64,000 nucleotides of DNA from Propioniciclava coleopterorum (GCF_011393335.1 NZ_CP049865.1:2064722-2128721), one strand, 5' to 3'. Positions 6,791 through 16,185 are shown, numbered from the stretch's first letter. A program made the numbers and translations. Notes: generated from the sequence alone by a model not told the origin.

Positions 6791-9433
6791 TCAGACGACG
6801 ATGCGGATCTCCCGGACCTGGGTGTTGCCCTTGGTGTCGACGAAGACGCGGTACTGACCCACCCGGTACGTCCCGGCCGCGTTGTTGCGGATTGTGACGG
6901 TCTCGGTCAGTTCGACCACGGCGCCGCTGGGATAGGTCTCCGTGACGGTGATGGTGAGGCTGTTCGACGAGCCGGACCCGCGCGTCACGACGGCCGTCGG
7001 CGCCACGGACGCGGGGCTCTCCCAGCACGCGTGCAGGGTGAGGTCGTCGGTGACCGGCGTCGCGAAGTCGTACGGCGCCGTGCAGGCGGCGTCGACGGAC
7101 CAGCCGGTGAATCGGTGCCCGGGCCGGGTCGGGTCGGCGGGCCGCTCGACCGTCGCGCCGTCGTGCACCGCCACGGCGTCGATGGGCGAGCCGCCGCCGG
7201 TGTCGAAGCTGACGCGGTGGCCGTTGACCACGAAGATCTCCGACCAGCCGCTGCTCCCGGCCGCGTTCAGGGCGCGGATCCGGAACACGTACATCCCGTT
7301 CGGGTCGGACGCCGTGGCGAGCAGCGAATCGGTCTCCGGCGTGGCGAACTGGTTCATCGTCTCCGTGACGAACCTCGTGGGACGAGGCCCGGCGGGGATG
7401 TCCGCGACCGACGTCCAGGCGCCGCGACCCTGGTCCCACTGCAGTTCGTACTGCGTGGTGGTCACGTCGGGGTCGGCCCAGACGACCGTGAAGGTGCCCT
7501 CATGGACGACGACCTTGCCGGGAGCCGGGATGAAGTCGCTGATCGCCGAGCGGACCTCGTCGTTGATCGTGACGTCGGTGACGCTCGGTGCGACCGGGGC
7601 CTGCGTCGCCGCGGGCGCGGGGAGGGCGCCGGACCGGGTCTCGATCTCGGTGCGCAGCGCGGCCGCCTGGGCGTCGGTGCCGGTCGGCCACACGCCTCCC
7701 GCGTTCGGGCGGAACGACCAGTCGAACTGGGCCGGCGGGTTGGTCGTCATCGCCGGGTTCGTGGTGGTCGAGCCGGCCGCCACGACGACGCCGATGTCCA
7801 GGTCGGGGTCGAAGTTCGCCCGGGACGCGGCGTCCAGGACGTTGGGCTGCAGCGCCAGCGCCGCCTCCCGGAGGTCGGACAGGGCGGCCTCGGTCAGCCC
7901 GGGTCGCAGGTCGGAGTCGCGCCGGAAGCCGGACACGTCGGCGGGGAAGTCGCCGTCGGTGGCGACCTCACGGGTCACGATGAAGCCCGGGGCGTCGCCG
8001 AAGAAGTGGTTGAAGCCGGCGTTCGCGGTGGCGGACTCGCCGGGCCCGGGCTCGTAGTCGATCGTCTGGCTTCCGCGGGCGTGGCCCTGGCGGCTGCGCA
8101 GGAACGGGAAGTTCACCGTGTCGAAGACGTTGCCCTCGGCCCAGATCGTGGCGTTGTGGCCGGCGCCGATGCCGTAGCCGGTGTTCCGGTCCAGCAACTG
8201 GTTGTGGTACGGGTGGCCCTGGATGTGGTCGTAGAGGTTGTTGAACACGTGGACGCGCCCGTTGCGGACGCGCGGGGTGCGCTCCTCGGACCCCTGGAAC
8301 CAGTTGTGGTGGATCGTGCCGTAGTGGGCGCTGATCGATCCGGCGCCGCCGCCCACGAGCATCGCCTTGCTGCTGCCGGCGAAGTGGTTGTAGCCGACGG
8401 TGTAGTTGCGGGCGTGGTTGGAGATGTCGACCGCGCCGTCGCCCTTGGCCTGGTCGGGGTCCTGGCCGAGCGCGAGGTGCTTGTTCTGGCCGTAGCCCAG
8501 GGTGTTGTGGTGCACCCACAGGTTCGAGCCGCGCGTCCCGGTGCCGCCGCCGTCGAGGTAGATGGCGTCGTCGTACCACTGGTCGAAGTTGAGGTTGCGG
8601 AACTCGACGTTGTGGGCGCCGGCGGTGGTGATGCCCCAGCCGAACAGGGTGGCGTCGGGCCCGATGCCCTCGACGGTCACGTTGCCGTTGCCCTTGCCGA
8701 TCGCGACCATGCGGCTGTCGGTGGCCGCCGGCGGCACGACTGCCCCGGCGCCGGCCTTGGTCGCGGCGACGGTGTCGAAGGAGCCGACGGTGCCCAGGAA
8801 GCGGATCACCAGCGGGGTGCGGGCGTCCGCGGCGCCGCCGCGGCCCGCGGTGAAGGCATCGGCGGGCAGCGTGGTCGCCATGGTGTCGTGGCTCACGTAG
8901 CGCACGACCGCGGCCGGGTCGAGGCGGCCGTCGGGCAGGTAGCCGCCGGTGGCGCCGTTCGGCGCGGCGGCGTTGGTGCCCGGGAAGTCGGAGACCCGCT
9001 GCGTCGAGGGCACGAACGCCGCGCCGTTGCGCGGGAACGACTCGGTCGTCAGGCCGGAGAGGGTGTGGAGCACGGTGGCGCCGTCGGTGGCGCGCACCTG
9101 CAGGTCGTAGCCGCCGCGCGGCAGCCCCGGCACGTCGACGCGCCAGGTGTTGCGGGCCGGATCGACCTCGCGCACGAGTTCGGCGTCGGCCTCCTCCCAG
9201 GAGGCGAGCCAGCCGGTGATCGGGCTGCCGTCGCGCCAGTCGAACGCGCCGGTCGTCCGCACGAAGACCCGGTAATCGGCGGCGTCGCCGGTCCAGGTGG
9301 CGTGCGCGGACTCGAACCAGGTCCCGCCGCTGGCCTGCGCTTCCGCGGCGCGCGCGGTGGTGGCCAGGGCGGGGAGCATGCTGACGGCGAGCAGGGCGCT
9401 CGTCAGGATGCCGAGGGATCTCTTCACTCCCAT
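6791..9433 (-). CDS. Secreted pectate lyase, family PL1, with fibronectin-type and repeat domains
   Basis: 880 residues. Signal peptide 1-28 (hydrophobic LGILTSALLAVSMLPALA, then ARA). N-terminal beta domain, then the PL1 right-handed beta-helix: LWVHHNTL, DGAVDISNHARNYTVGYNHF, K-x2-L-x-G, GTIHHNWFQ and the catalytic-arginine motif ERTPRVRNGRVHVFNN. After it come a fibronectin-III-like domain (about 620-740), a Listeria/Bacteroides (Flg_new-type) repeat (VSFDTGGG...GHRFTGW...LHACWE) and a small C-terminal beta domain. No LPXTG or membrane anchor, so probably released. Role: beta-elimination of pectate, pointing to plant polysaccharide or dietary pectin use. Ribosome site GAAGGAG precedes the chosen ATG. 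Confidence 0.92.
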   Translation of the reverse strand: MGVKRSLGILTSALLAVSMLPALATTARAAEAQASGGTWFESAHATWTGDAADYRVFVRTTGAFDWRDGSPITGWLASWEEADAELVREVDPARNTWRVDVPGLPRGGYDLQVRATDGATVLHTLSGLTTESFPRNGAAFVPSTQRVSDFPGTNAAAPNGATGGYLPDGRLDPAAVVRYVSHDTMATTLPADAFTAGRGGAADARTPLVIRFLGTVGSFDTVAATKAGAGAVVPPAATDSRMVAIGKGNGNVTVEGIGPDATLFGWGITTAGAHNVEFRNLNFDQWYDDAIYLDGGGTGTRGSNLWVHHNTLGYGQNKHLALGQDPDQAKGDGAVDISNHARNYTVGYNHFAGSSKAMLVGGGAGSISAHYGTIHHNWFQGSEERTPRVRNGRVHVFNNLYDHIQGHPYHNQLLDRNTGYGIGAGHNATIWAEGNVFDTVNFPFLRSRQGHARGSQTIDYEPGPGESATANAGFNHFFGDAPGFIVTREVATDGDFPADVSGFRRDSDLRPGLTEAALSDLREAALALQPNVLDAASRANFDPDLDIGVVVAAGSTTTNPAMTTNPPAQFDWSFRPNAGGVWPTGTDAQAAALRTEIETRSGALPAPAATQAPVAPSVTDVTINDEVRSAISDFIPAPGKVVVHEGTFTVVWADPDVTTTQYELQWDQGRGAWTSVADIPAGPRPTRFVTETMNQFATPETDSLLATASDPNGMYVFRIRALNAAGSSGWSEIFVVNGHRVSFDTGGGSPIDAVAVHDGATVERPADPTRPGHRFTGWSVDAACTAPYDFATPVTDDLTLHACWESPASVAPTAVVTRGSGSSNSLTITVTETYPSGAVVELTETVTIRNNAAGTYRVGQYRVFVDTKGNTQVREIRIVV

Positions 9434-9520
9434 AGGGAAGCTCCTTCGACAAGAAAGCGGTTGCCGGGACGCCAGCACGGCCTTCGGGCGCCGGGAAGGG
9501 CTCGCCTCTGAATCGTCGCG

Positions 9521-9726
9521 CCGCCCGCGTTTGTGACGAGTCGCTCGCGTTTGTGACGAGTCGCTTGCGTTTGTGACGAGTCGCTCGCGTTTGTGACGAG
9601 TCGCTCGCGTTTGTGACGAGTCGCTCGCGTTTGTGACGAGTCGCCCGCGTTTGGGACGAGTCGCCCGCGTTCGGTGCAGTCGCCCCCGTAGGAAAGGGGG
9701 CATCTGCCACAAAGGGGGGCGACTGC
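9521..9726 (+). repeat. 20-bp tandem repeat array 1 with terminal hairpin
   Basis: Seven full 20-bp units of the type TCGCTCGCGTTTGTGACGAG at 9521-9660 and one decayed unit, then a cap: GCAGTCGCCCCC (9676-9687) pairing with GGGGGCGACTGC (9715-9726). Lies between the 3' end of the deoR gene and the 5' end of the pectate lyase gene. All frames stay open through it only because the unit lacks stops; the resulting Arg/Thr/Ser-rich peptides are not credible proteins. Same family as the arrays at 36751 and 39641. Confidence 0.9.
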
Positions 9727-10150
9727 GCCGGCGTGGCGGAGCGCGTGCGATCGCCATGATGCGTAGCGGAGCGGGGCACCCGCGTCTTGGCCGCGTCGCG
9801 GAGGCGCCCGGCCTTCGGGCAGACCCGGCGACGAGTCCTTCGTCATCCGATGGGCGTGAACTGGGAAGCGCCGGGTGCCGGGGCCCTTGCTGTCGTTCTG
9901 GTGCCCCGAGAAGGAGTCGCCTTCCGCGGGTGCCCTTGTCAGCGCAAACCGGGCGGTGCGCGGCGTCCAGTCGGGGCACCAGAGCGACGTGTGCGCCCCA
10001 ATCGCCGAGATGAGCGAGGAGAGGCTCCCTGGCGAGGAGAGTGCCTGCCGGCCATGCGGGTCGGCACCCGCACGTCGGCGATCGCGCGGCGGGACGGATT
10101 GGCCGTTGACTCGTACCTGGCCGCGATCACGATCGGGTCCGGGTGTGCCC
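9727..10150. other. Intergenic stretch without a recognised gene
   Basis: About 420 bp between repeat array 1 and the end of the deoR gene. No reading frame with convincing coding character. The only structure seen is a hairpin TGCGGGT-CGGC-ACCCGCA at 10055-10072, 80 nt past the deoR stop, without a T-run; it may help end deoR transcription. Confidence 0.5.
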
Positions 10151-10966
10151 TCACCCCTGGCCGGTCGGCTGGTCCGGATGCGGCCGAGGGGCGCCGGCGT
10201 CCACGGTGGGGTCGGCGATGTGGACGGCCACGCCCGCCGCCCGGAAGCCGTCGAGCAGGGCGGCCGGGGCGTCCGGGGTGGTCACGAGGTCGTCCAGGTC
10301 GTCCAGATCGGCGAACCGGAACGACGAGGTGCGCGTGAGCTTGGTGCCGGTCGCCAGCAGGACGACCCGGTTGGCGGCCGCGCGCATCTCGCGCTTGATG
10401 CGGGCGTCCTCCCAGGTCGTCGTGGTGAGGCCGTGGGTGGGCGAGGCGGCGCAGGCGCCGATGAAGGCGAGGTCGGCGCGGACGTTCCGGATCGCGTCGA
10501 TGGACGCCGCCGCGCCGGCCGCGAGGGTGTCGGGCAGGAGGGGGCCGCCCGGCGTGACGACCTGGCAGGCCGGGTCGGTGCCCAGCACCACGGCGGTGTG
10601 CAGTGACAGGCACAGGGCGGTGAGGGGGCGGCCGCGCAGTTCGTGGGCCACCGCCACCGTGGTGGTGCCGTTGTCGAGGATGATCGACTGGTCCGGCTCC
10701 ACCAGCGCGGCGGCCACGCGGGCGATCGCCGCCTTCAGGTCGTGTTCCTCGGCGGCGCGGACGTGGTGCGGCATCGGCGTGCCCCGCTGGTGGACGCGGA
10801 CCGCGCCCCCGTGGATGCGCCGGAGCAGGCCGCGGCCCTCGAGGTCGGCCAGGTCGCGGCGGATCGTGACCCCGGAGGCGCCCGTGAGCTCGGACAGGGC
10901 CTCGACGGAGACGGGCTGGTGGCCGATCGCCCGAATGATCACTTTGTGGCGAGATGATCGTTGCAC
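10151..10966 (-). CDS. DeoR family transcriptional regulator
   Basis: 271 residues. N-terminal DeoR HTH (VSVEALSELTGASGVTIRRDL, then LEGRGLLRRIHGGAV) followed by the sugar-phosphate-sensing domain with DNGTTTVAVAHEL and the C-terminal KREMRAAANRVVLLATGTK segment. Family members repress sugar or nucleoside catabolic genes and respond to phosphorylated sugars. The only start upstream of the HTH in this frame is GTG at 10966. Divergently transcribed from the unknown gene at 11026, which is its likely target together with its own promoter. Confidence 0.88.
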   Translation of the reverse strand: MQRSSRHKVIIRAIGHQPVSVEALSELTGASGVTIRRDLADLEGRGLLRRIHGGAVRVHQRGTPMPHHVRAAEEHDLKAAIARVAAALVEPDQSIILDNGTTTVAVAHELRGRPLTALCLSLHTAVVLGTDPACQVVTPGGPLLPDTLAAGAAASIDAIRNVRADLAFIGACAASPTHGLTTTTWEDARIKREMRAAANRVVLLATGTKLTRTSSFRFADLDDLDDLVTTPDAPAALLDGFRAAGVAVHIADPTVDAGAPRPHPDQPTGQG

Positions 10967-10974
10967 ATGATCAT
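10954..10974. promoter_or_regulatory. Inverted repeat in the deoR / unknown-gene divergent region
   Basis: ATGATC (10954-10959) and GATCAT (10969-10974) separated by 9 bp, covering the deoR start codon. Further copies of the half-site lie at 10935 and at 11022, where GATCAT overlaps the start of the rightward gene. Repeated half-sites in both directions fit DeoR-type operators. Confidence 0.45.
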
Positions 10975-11025
10975 TTGAGCATGAACCATGGGGTCATGAC
11001 CAGCGGACGAGCGAAGGGAACGATC

Positions 11026-11682
11026 ATGAATCGGCCGTGGCGGAGGGGACTGCAGGACGTGCTCGAGATGGGCGGCGTCGTGGTGGCCGTGGAGGCGATC
11101 GTCGACCCGGGGCTGCGCGCCTCCCGGGTGCCGACGGGCTGGGCGGTCGAAGCGGGCGCGGCCCCACGTCCCGCGCGTCCGACGGGGCTGCGCACCGACG
11201 TCCGGCACGCCGCCGGCCTCGCGCCCGAGGTGTCCGGCGAGGACACCGACGGCCTCAACGCCGCCCGGCAACTGCTGTGGCTGCTCGACCTGCTCGGCGT
11301 CCCGTGGTGCTACGTCACCGACTACTCCGAGGGTGAGGCGGTCGTGCAGTTGCTGATGGCGCAGGTGCCGGTGAAGCCGGTGCTCGGCGACCTGACCGCC
11401 TACGGGCTCGCGGGCGCCGCGCACGCGATGGGCGTCCCGGCGCTGAGTTGCGCGGCGCTCCTGCCCGACCGGCACGGCCCGCACGACGAGGCGGTCCTGG
11501 CTGGGATCCTGCCGCTCACCCTGGGACGCGTCTTCGGCGACGTCCCGGACGCCGCGGGCGACGTCCCGGCATCGGGCGGCGCGCTATCGGGCGTCGGCTG
11601 GGCCGCCCGGCTGGCCGGGGCAGTGGAGCGCTTCCAGTCCGAGGGGCTGCGCCGCACCGCCGCGGTGCTCCGCCCCGCGTGA
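11026..11682 (+). CDS. Protein of unknown function divergent from deoR
   Basis: 218 residues from ATG 11026, chosen because GAAGGGA lies 7 nt upstream; earlier ATGs at 10954 or 10981 lack such a site. Soluble alpha/beta character: an N-terminal MGGVVVAVEAIVDPGL segment, a central DGLNAARQLLWLLDLLGVPWCYVTDYSEGE stretch, then PVKPVLGDLTAYGLAGAA and a C-terminal helix. The alternation of strands and glycine turns looks like a nucleotide- or sugar-binding fold, but I recognise no family. The position beside a DeoR regulator suggests control by a phosphosugar. No partner enzyme is adjacent. Confidence 0.7.
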   Translation: MNRPWRRGLQDVLEMGGVVVAVEAIVDPGLRASRVPTGWAVEAGAAPRPARPTGLRTDVRHAAGLAPEVSGEDTDGLNAARQLLWLLDLLGVPWCYVTDYSEGEAVVQLLMAQVPVKPVLGDLTAYGLAGAAHAMGVPALSCAALLPDRHGPHDEAVLAGILPLTLGRVFGDVPDAAGDVPASGGALSGVGWAARLAGAVERFQSEGLRRTAAVLRPA

Positions 11683-11737
11683 GCCTCGCGCCGGCGTGAG
11701 CGACGCTCGCCGCCCGCGGCCGGGCGCGCGCCGCCGC

Positions 11738-11820
11738 GCCCACGTTTGCGGCAGTCGCCCCCGTTGCACCGTGGGCGGCTGACGCGAGCGGGGCGGCTCG
11801 CTGCATACGGGGGCGACTGG
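11738..11820 (+). repeat. Solo copy of the repeat-family cap hairpin
   Basis: Contains one decayed unit (CGCCCACGTTTGCG) followed by CAGTCGCCCCCGT (from 11752) and, 40 bp on, ACGGGGGCGACTG, which can pair with it. It matches the caps of the three tandem arrays and has the same orientation. Located between two rightward genes. Confidence 0.75.
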
Positions 11821-11922
11821 GCGTGTGCGCGGCGGCGAGGCGCGTCTGGTTAGGGTGGTGGTTCAGGACGGCCGCGGCGAGGCGCCGCGCGCCGGGACTC
11901 ACCCCCGAGCCCAGGAGACTGC

Positions 11923-12456
11923 ATGTTCACCGAGTTCCTCCGCGACCATCTGTTCACCGTCGGCTGGTACGGCCTCATGGCGTTCGTCTGGCTGGGATGG
12001 TCGCAGGAGGCGCCGCCGAAGAAGCTGCGGGTGTGGCTGGGCATCGCGTCGGTCGTCGGCCTCGGCCTGGCCGTCTTCTTCGGCATCCAGGTGGCGCGGC
12101 ACTGGAGCGAGCCCGCCGCGCTCGACACCCGGCTCGGCTGGTACACCGCGCTCGTGGCGGCGGAGGTGGTCGCCGCCGGCGTCGGCGCGATCGTCCTGGC
12201 GCGCCGCGGCGCCTCCCGGTGGATCGCCTGGTGGGTGGGCATGGTCGTCGCCGTCCACTTCATCCCGCTCGGCTTCATCCTCTCCGACCCCGCCAACGTG
12301 GTGCTCGGGCTCGTCCTGACCGGCGTCCTGGTGTGGCTGGTGCCGCGCCTGCGCGCCGACGACCGGCCCACCAGCCGGCTCGTCGGTCCCGTCCTGGGCT
12401 TCTCACTGCTGGGTTTCGCCGTCGTCTCCGCCCTGATGGCGCTGCCGAAGTTGTAG
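11923..12456 (+). CDS. Integral membrane protein, unknown function
   Basis: 177 residues with five to six membrane spans (for example LMAFVWLGW, LGIASVVGLGLAVFFGI, WYTALVAAEVVAAGVGAIVLA, MVVAVHFIPLGFIL, VLGLVLTGVLVWLV, VLGFSLLGFAVVSALMA). CAGGAG 6 nt before ATG 11923. A charged RRG-type loop after span 3 suggests inside-positive topology. No transport or catalytic motif seen. Stands alone; convergent with the AAA+ gene. Confidence 0.75.
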   Translation: MFTEFLRDHLFTVGWYGLMAFVWLGWSQEAPPKKLRVWLGIASVVGLGLAVFFGIQVARHWSEPAALDTRLGWYTALVAAEVVAAGVGAIVLARRGASRWIAWWVGMVVAVHFIPLGFILSDPANVVLGLVLTGVLVWLVPRLRADDRPTSRLVGPVLGFSLLGFAVVSALMALPKL

Positions 12457-12496
12457 CGGGACCTCCGGCCCGGCGAACGAGGCCCGTGGAGCGGCG

Positions 12497-13882
12497 CTAC
12501 ACCGTGTGGTCGTGGGCGCCCGGGGACATCAGCCGCGCCAGCGTGGACGCAGAAGCGAGCATCGCGGAGGTGGCCGCCGCCAGGTGGGCGTCGCCGGGCG
12601 GCTCGCCCGCGATGGTGGCGAGCAGCACGGCCCGGCGGACGAGTTCGCGCGCGAAGGAGGCCGTCGTCCCCTCGGTCGCCGTCGCCGCCTCGGCGATCCC
12701 GGCGTCGCTGAACGTGTCGGGGGCGGGGGAGTACAGCCGCAGCAGCCGGCGGCGGCCCTCGTCGTCCGGCAGGGGGATCTCCATGGCCAGGTCGATCCGG
12801 CCGGGACGCTGGGTCAGGGCCCGCTCCATGTCGTCGACGCGGTTGGTCGTGAGCAGGAAGGTGACGTCGGCGTCCGGGTCGAGGCCGTCCATCGCGTCCA
12901 GCACCTCGAACAGCAGCGGCTTGAGGCCGCCCATCATGTCGCGGTCGGACGCGATCAGGTCGCAGTCCTCCAGGACGACGATCGCGGGTTCCAGCTTGCG
13001 CGCGAGCCCCGCCGCGAGCCCGATCGCGCGCAGCGTCTCGCCCGACAGCAGCACCACCGTGTGCTCCGGCGTCCCGCTGAGCAGGTGGCGGACGGTGTGG
13101 GTCTTGCCCGAGCCGGGCGGACCGTACAGCAGCAGCCCGCGCTTGAGGTGCTGCCCTTGGGCGCGCAGCGCGTCGGTGTGGGCGGCGAAGCCGATGACCT
13201 GCTCGCGGATGCGGTCCAGGACGCCGGCCGGAAGGATGACGTCCTCGGCGGGCAGCTCGGGACGCTGGACGAACGTGACCCCGTTCGCCGTCGCCTCGTA
13301 GCCGGTGGCGTCCAGGGTGATGACCTGGCCGCGCAGCACGCTGTGCTCGATGGAGAGCGCCCGGAGTTCGGCCAGCAGTCGCTGGGCGACCGTCCGGTCG
13401 GAGCACAGCACCTCCAGGCCCGCCTGCTCGCGTCCGTAGCGGGGGTTGGGTTGTCGCAGCAGCACCGCGACGGGCTGCCCGTCGTAGCGGAACAGCCGGA
13501 CGCCGAACCCCAGGCAGGTCCGCTCGGTGTCGGGACCCGTCGGGAGACTCGCGTAGTCGACCGGCCCCACCGACGTGTGGGCGAACGCGTGCCGCTGCAG
13601 CATGTCGGCGAACTCCGCGTGGTGCCGCATGTCCCCCGTGACGCCGATGAGCACGGCGTCCGGGTCGCGGTCGGCGAGCATCTCGAGGGCGATGTCGGCG
13701 TCGACGTAGCGGTGGGCGGGGATCCGGTCGGCCACCACGGGCACGGCGGCGGCGTCGGCGCCCAGGTGCGCGCTGAGCCGGGCGGTCAGCGGTTCCCCGC
13801 CCGTGGAGAGGCTGTGCCGCTGCACGATGTCGAGCAGTTGCTTCAGGGTGTCGAGCGTCTCGGTCTCAGGGGTGCCGGTCAT
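12497..13882 (-). CDS. AAA+ family ATPase (FtsH/CDC48-like ATPase module)
   Basis: 461 residues. N-terminal 220 residues form a unique alpha/beta region; the AAA+ module follows with Walker A YGPPGSGKTHT, Walker B IVVLEDCDLI, sensor-1 LLTTNRVDD and the second-region-of-homology arginine pattern RALTQRPGRID. The Walker B reads LEDCD instead of DEID, so the position preceding the usual catalytic Glu/Asp is altered, though acidic residues remain. No protease domain and no membrane span, so it is probably a soluble remodelling ATPase. Target unknown. Confidence 0.85.
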   Translation of the reverse strand: MTGTPETETLDTLKQLLDIVQRHSLSTGGEPLTARLSAHLGADAAAVPVVADRIPAHRYVDADIALEMLADRDPDAVLIGVTGDMRHHAEFADMLQRHAFAHTSVGPVDYASLPTGPDTERTCLGFGVRLFRYDGQPVAVLLRQPNPRYGREQAGLEVLCSDRTVAQRLLAELRALSIEHSVLRGQVITLDATGYEATANGVTFVQRPELPAEDVILPAGVLDRIREQVIGFAAHTDALRAQGQHLKRGLLLYGPPGSGKTHTVRHLLSGTPEHTVVLLSGETLRAIGLAAGLARKLEPAIVVLEDCDLIASDRDMMGGLKPLLFEVLDAMDGLDPDADVTFLLTTNRVDDMERALTQRPGRIDLAMEIPLPDDEGRRRLLRLYSPAPDTFSDAGIAEAATATEGTTASFARELVRRAVLLATIAGEPPGDAHLAAATSAMLASASTLARLMSPGAHDHTV

Positions 13883-13982
13883 GGCGGCAGCGTAGGGACG
13901 CGCGCGTCCCGCCGAGAGGGGAGGGCTCCACCTCGTGCGGGGCCGCGCCGCGGCCGGACGCCGCCGCGGCGCGGTGTGCCCG

Positions 13983-16115
13983 TCAGCGGAGGAGCACGAG
14001 CTCCTGGGTGGCGCGGGTCATCGCGACGTAGCGGTCCACCGCGCCGGCGACGCCGGGGCCGAAGGCGTCCGGATCGAGCAGGACGACCAGGTCGAACTCG
14101 AGGCCCTTGGCCTGCTCGGGCGGCAGCGCGAGGACCCGCTCGCGCGGCGCGGGCAGCGGCCCGGTGCCGATGATGCAGGCGACCCCGTCGTGGGTGGCGA
14201 GCCAGTCGGACACCACGGCGTCCAGGTCGCCCGGCGACCCGTGGCGCACCGGGATGCCGGCGCGGCGGATCGACGTCGGCACCGAGGCGTCGGGCAGGGC
14301 GGCGAGGATGATCGGCGCGGCGACGTCCATCACCTCCTGCGGGGTGCGGTAGTTCACCGTCAGCTCGGCGCGCCGGACGTGGTCGAAGCCGAGGCGTCCG
14401 AGCCGGTCCTCCCAGGCTTCGGCGAAGCCGCCGCGGGCCTGCGCGCGGTCGCCCACGATCGTGAAGCTCCGCGACGGGCAGCGGCGGATCAGCATCGCCC
14501 ACTGCGCGTCGGTGAGCTCCTGGGCCTCGTCGACGACGATGTGCGCGAACGGCCCCGCGAGCGGGTCGCGACCGTCGTCGAACCCGGACTCGTCGACCAG
14601 CGCCTCCCGGATGCTGGCGCGGCGCAGGTACTGCAGGCCGCTGTCGGGGTCGTCGTCGGTGCGCAGCAGGTAGTCGACCACCTCGTCCATCTCCGCGCGG
14701 TCGCGGGCCAGACTGGCACGGCGCTCCTGCTGCTTCGCGGAGAACTGCGGGTCGCCCAGCCGGGCGCGCATGGCGTCCAGCAGGGGCAGGTCGGCGTCGG
14801 TCCACGGTGAGCCCTCGGGACGCCGCAGCGCGCGGGCGTCCTCGGGGTCGATGCCCGGGACGCAGCGGCGCAGGTAGGCGGGCACGGCCCACAGGTCGGC
14901 GACGAGGTCGTCGGCGTGCAGGATCGGCCAGGCGGTGCGGAACTGGTCGCGGAGTTCGGCGTTGCGGGCCAGGTCGGCGCGCAGTTCGTCGGGCTCCTCG
15001 CCGGCCTCGCGCTCGACGAGTTGGGTGAGCAGGGCGTCCCACACGTCGTCGCGGGCCTCGTTGTGCGGCGTGCCCGGGTCGACCTCGGCGAACGCCTGCG
15101 CCCAGTCGTCGGCCGTCACCGCCACGTCGCCCCAGCCGGTCTCGAGCGCGGTGTCGTCGGTCGGCGGTTCCTCGTACAGCGCCACCGCCGGCTCGATCGC
15201 CGCCACCAGCGGCAGGGACGCCTTCAGCGCGGCCACGCGCGGGTCGGGTTCGGGGATCGCGTCCGCCGCTTCGGGGACCAGGTCGGCCGGCGTGCAGGTG
15301 CGCACCCCCTCCTCGCCGAGGCTCGGCAGCACGTCCGCGACGTAGTCGAGGTAGGGCTGGTGGGGGCCGACCACCAGGACGCCGCCGCGATGGCCGCCCA
15401 GCCGGGGGTCGGCGTAGAGCAGGTAGGCGGCCCGGTGCAGGGCGGCGACGGTCTTGCCGGTGCCCGGGCCACCCTCGACGACCAGCGCGCCGCGGGAGTC
15501 GGCCCGGATCACCGCGTCCTGGTCGGCGGCGATGGTGGTGAGGACGTCGCGCATCCGGCCCGTCCGGCGCTCCCCGAGGCTCGCCAGGAAGGCGGAGTCG
15601 TCGTCGAGCGCCAGACCGGCGCGGGCGGCCGGGCCGGCGTCGGGGTGGAGGAGTTCGTCCCAGTAGTCGACGATCCGGCCCAGCGACCACCGGTACCGTC
15701 GCCGGCTCGCGACGCCGCGGGGCTCGGCGGCGGTGGCGGCGAAGAAGGGTTCGGCCGCCGGGGTCCGCCAGTCGATGAGCAGCGGCTCCTCCTCGGGGCC
15801 GGTCGCGCCGATCCGGCCGATGAAGGTAACCGTCCCGTCGGGGGCGACGACGCGGCCCAGGCACACGTCGCGCCCGAACCGGCGCAGGATGCCGAGGCGT
15901 CCGGACAGGCGGTGGATGTCGAGGTCGCGGTCCAGGGCCTTGCGGCCGCGTCCGGCGGGCTCGGCGCGGAGCCGGTCGAGGTCGGACGCCAGCGCGGCGG
16001 CCTGGGCGTCCAGCGTGGCGGCGACGCGGGACAGGTGCGCCTCGTCGGCGCCGATGCGAGAGGGGTCGGCCTTGGCGGCCAGGCGAGGGGGAAGGTGGAA
16101 GATCGGATCGCTCAC
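13983..16115 (-). CDS. helR: HelD-family RNA polymerase-recycling ATPase (HelR-like)
   Basis: 710 residues, UvrD/Rep-like superfamily 1. An N-terminal coiled coil (VAATLDAQAAALASDLDRLR) would enter the polymerase secondary channel. Split ATPase: Walker A VEGGPGTGKT near residue 215, later VVDEAQELTDAQW, SFTIVGDRAQA, LTVNYRTPQEV and the C-terminal KGLEFDLVVLLDP and YVAMTRATQELVLL motifs. GTG 16115 is taken as the start because CAGGAG lies just before it. HelD/HelR proteins pry stalled RNA polymerase off DNA and, in actinobacteria, can confer rifamycin tolerance. The palindrome at 16186-16204 supports that role. Confidence 0.9.
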   Translation of the reverse strand: MSDPIFHLPPRLAAKADPSRIGADEAHLSRVAATLDAQAAALASDLDRLRAEPAGRGRKALDRDLDIHRLSGRLGILRRFGRDVCLGRVVAPDGTVTFIGRIGATGPEEEPLLIDWRTPAAEPFFAATAAEPRGVASRRRYRWSLGRIVDYWDELLHPDAGPAARAGLALDDDSAFLASLGERRTGRMRDVLTTIAADQDAVIRADSRGALVVEGGPGTGKTVAALHRAAYLLYADPRLGGHRGGVLVVGPHQPYLDYVADVLPSLGEEGVRTCTPADLVPEAADAIPEPDPRVAALKASLPLVAAIEPAVALYEEPPTDDTALETGWGDVAVTADDWAQAFAEVDPGTPHNEARDDVWDALLTQLVEREAGEEPDELRADLARNAELRDQFRTAWPILHADDLVADLWAVPAYLRRCVPGIDPEDARALRRPEGSPWTDADLPLLDAMRARLGDPQFSAKQQERRASLARDRAEMDEVVDYLLRTDDDPDSGLQYLRRASIREALVDESGFDDGRDPLAGPFAHIVVDEAQELTDAQWAMLIRRCPSRSFTIVGDRAQARGGFAEAWEDRLGRLGFDHVRRAELTVNYRTPQEVMDVAAPIILAALPDASVPTSIRRAGIPVRHGSPGDLDAVVSDWLATHDGVACIIGTGPLPAPRERVLALPPEQAKGLEFDLVVLLDPDAFGPGVAGAVDRYVAMTRATQELVLLR

Positions 16116-16185
16116 GGGTGCTCCTGGGTCGGTGCTCGTCGCGCCCGTCGGGGCGGCGACGGCTACCGAGTATGCGCGCCGGGGA

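Noticed and set aside
9434-9726. Open reading frames across repeat array 1 (Arg/Thr/Ser-rich repeats)
   Set aside because: A 20-bp unit without stops keeps all frames open; the peptides repeat every 20 residues and have no protein-like character.
12506-14173. Long reading frames opposite to real genes (for example opposite the AAA+ and HelR genes)
   Set aside because: They are antisense shadows of GC-rich genes with known motifs on the other strand and have low-complexity Arg/Gly/Ala-rich translations.
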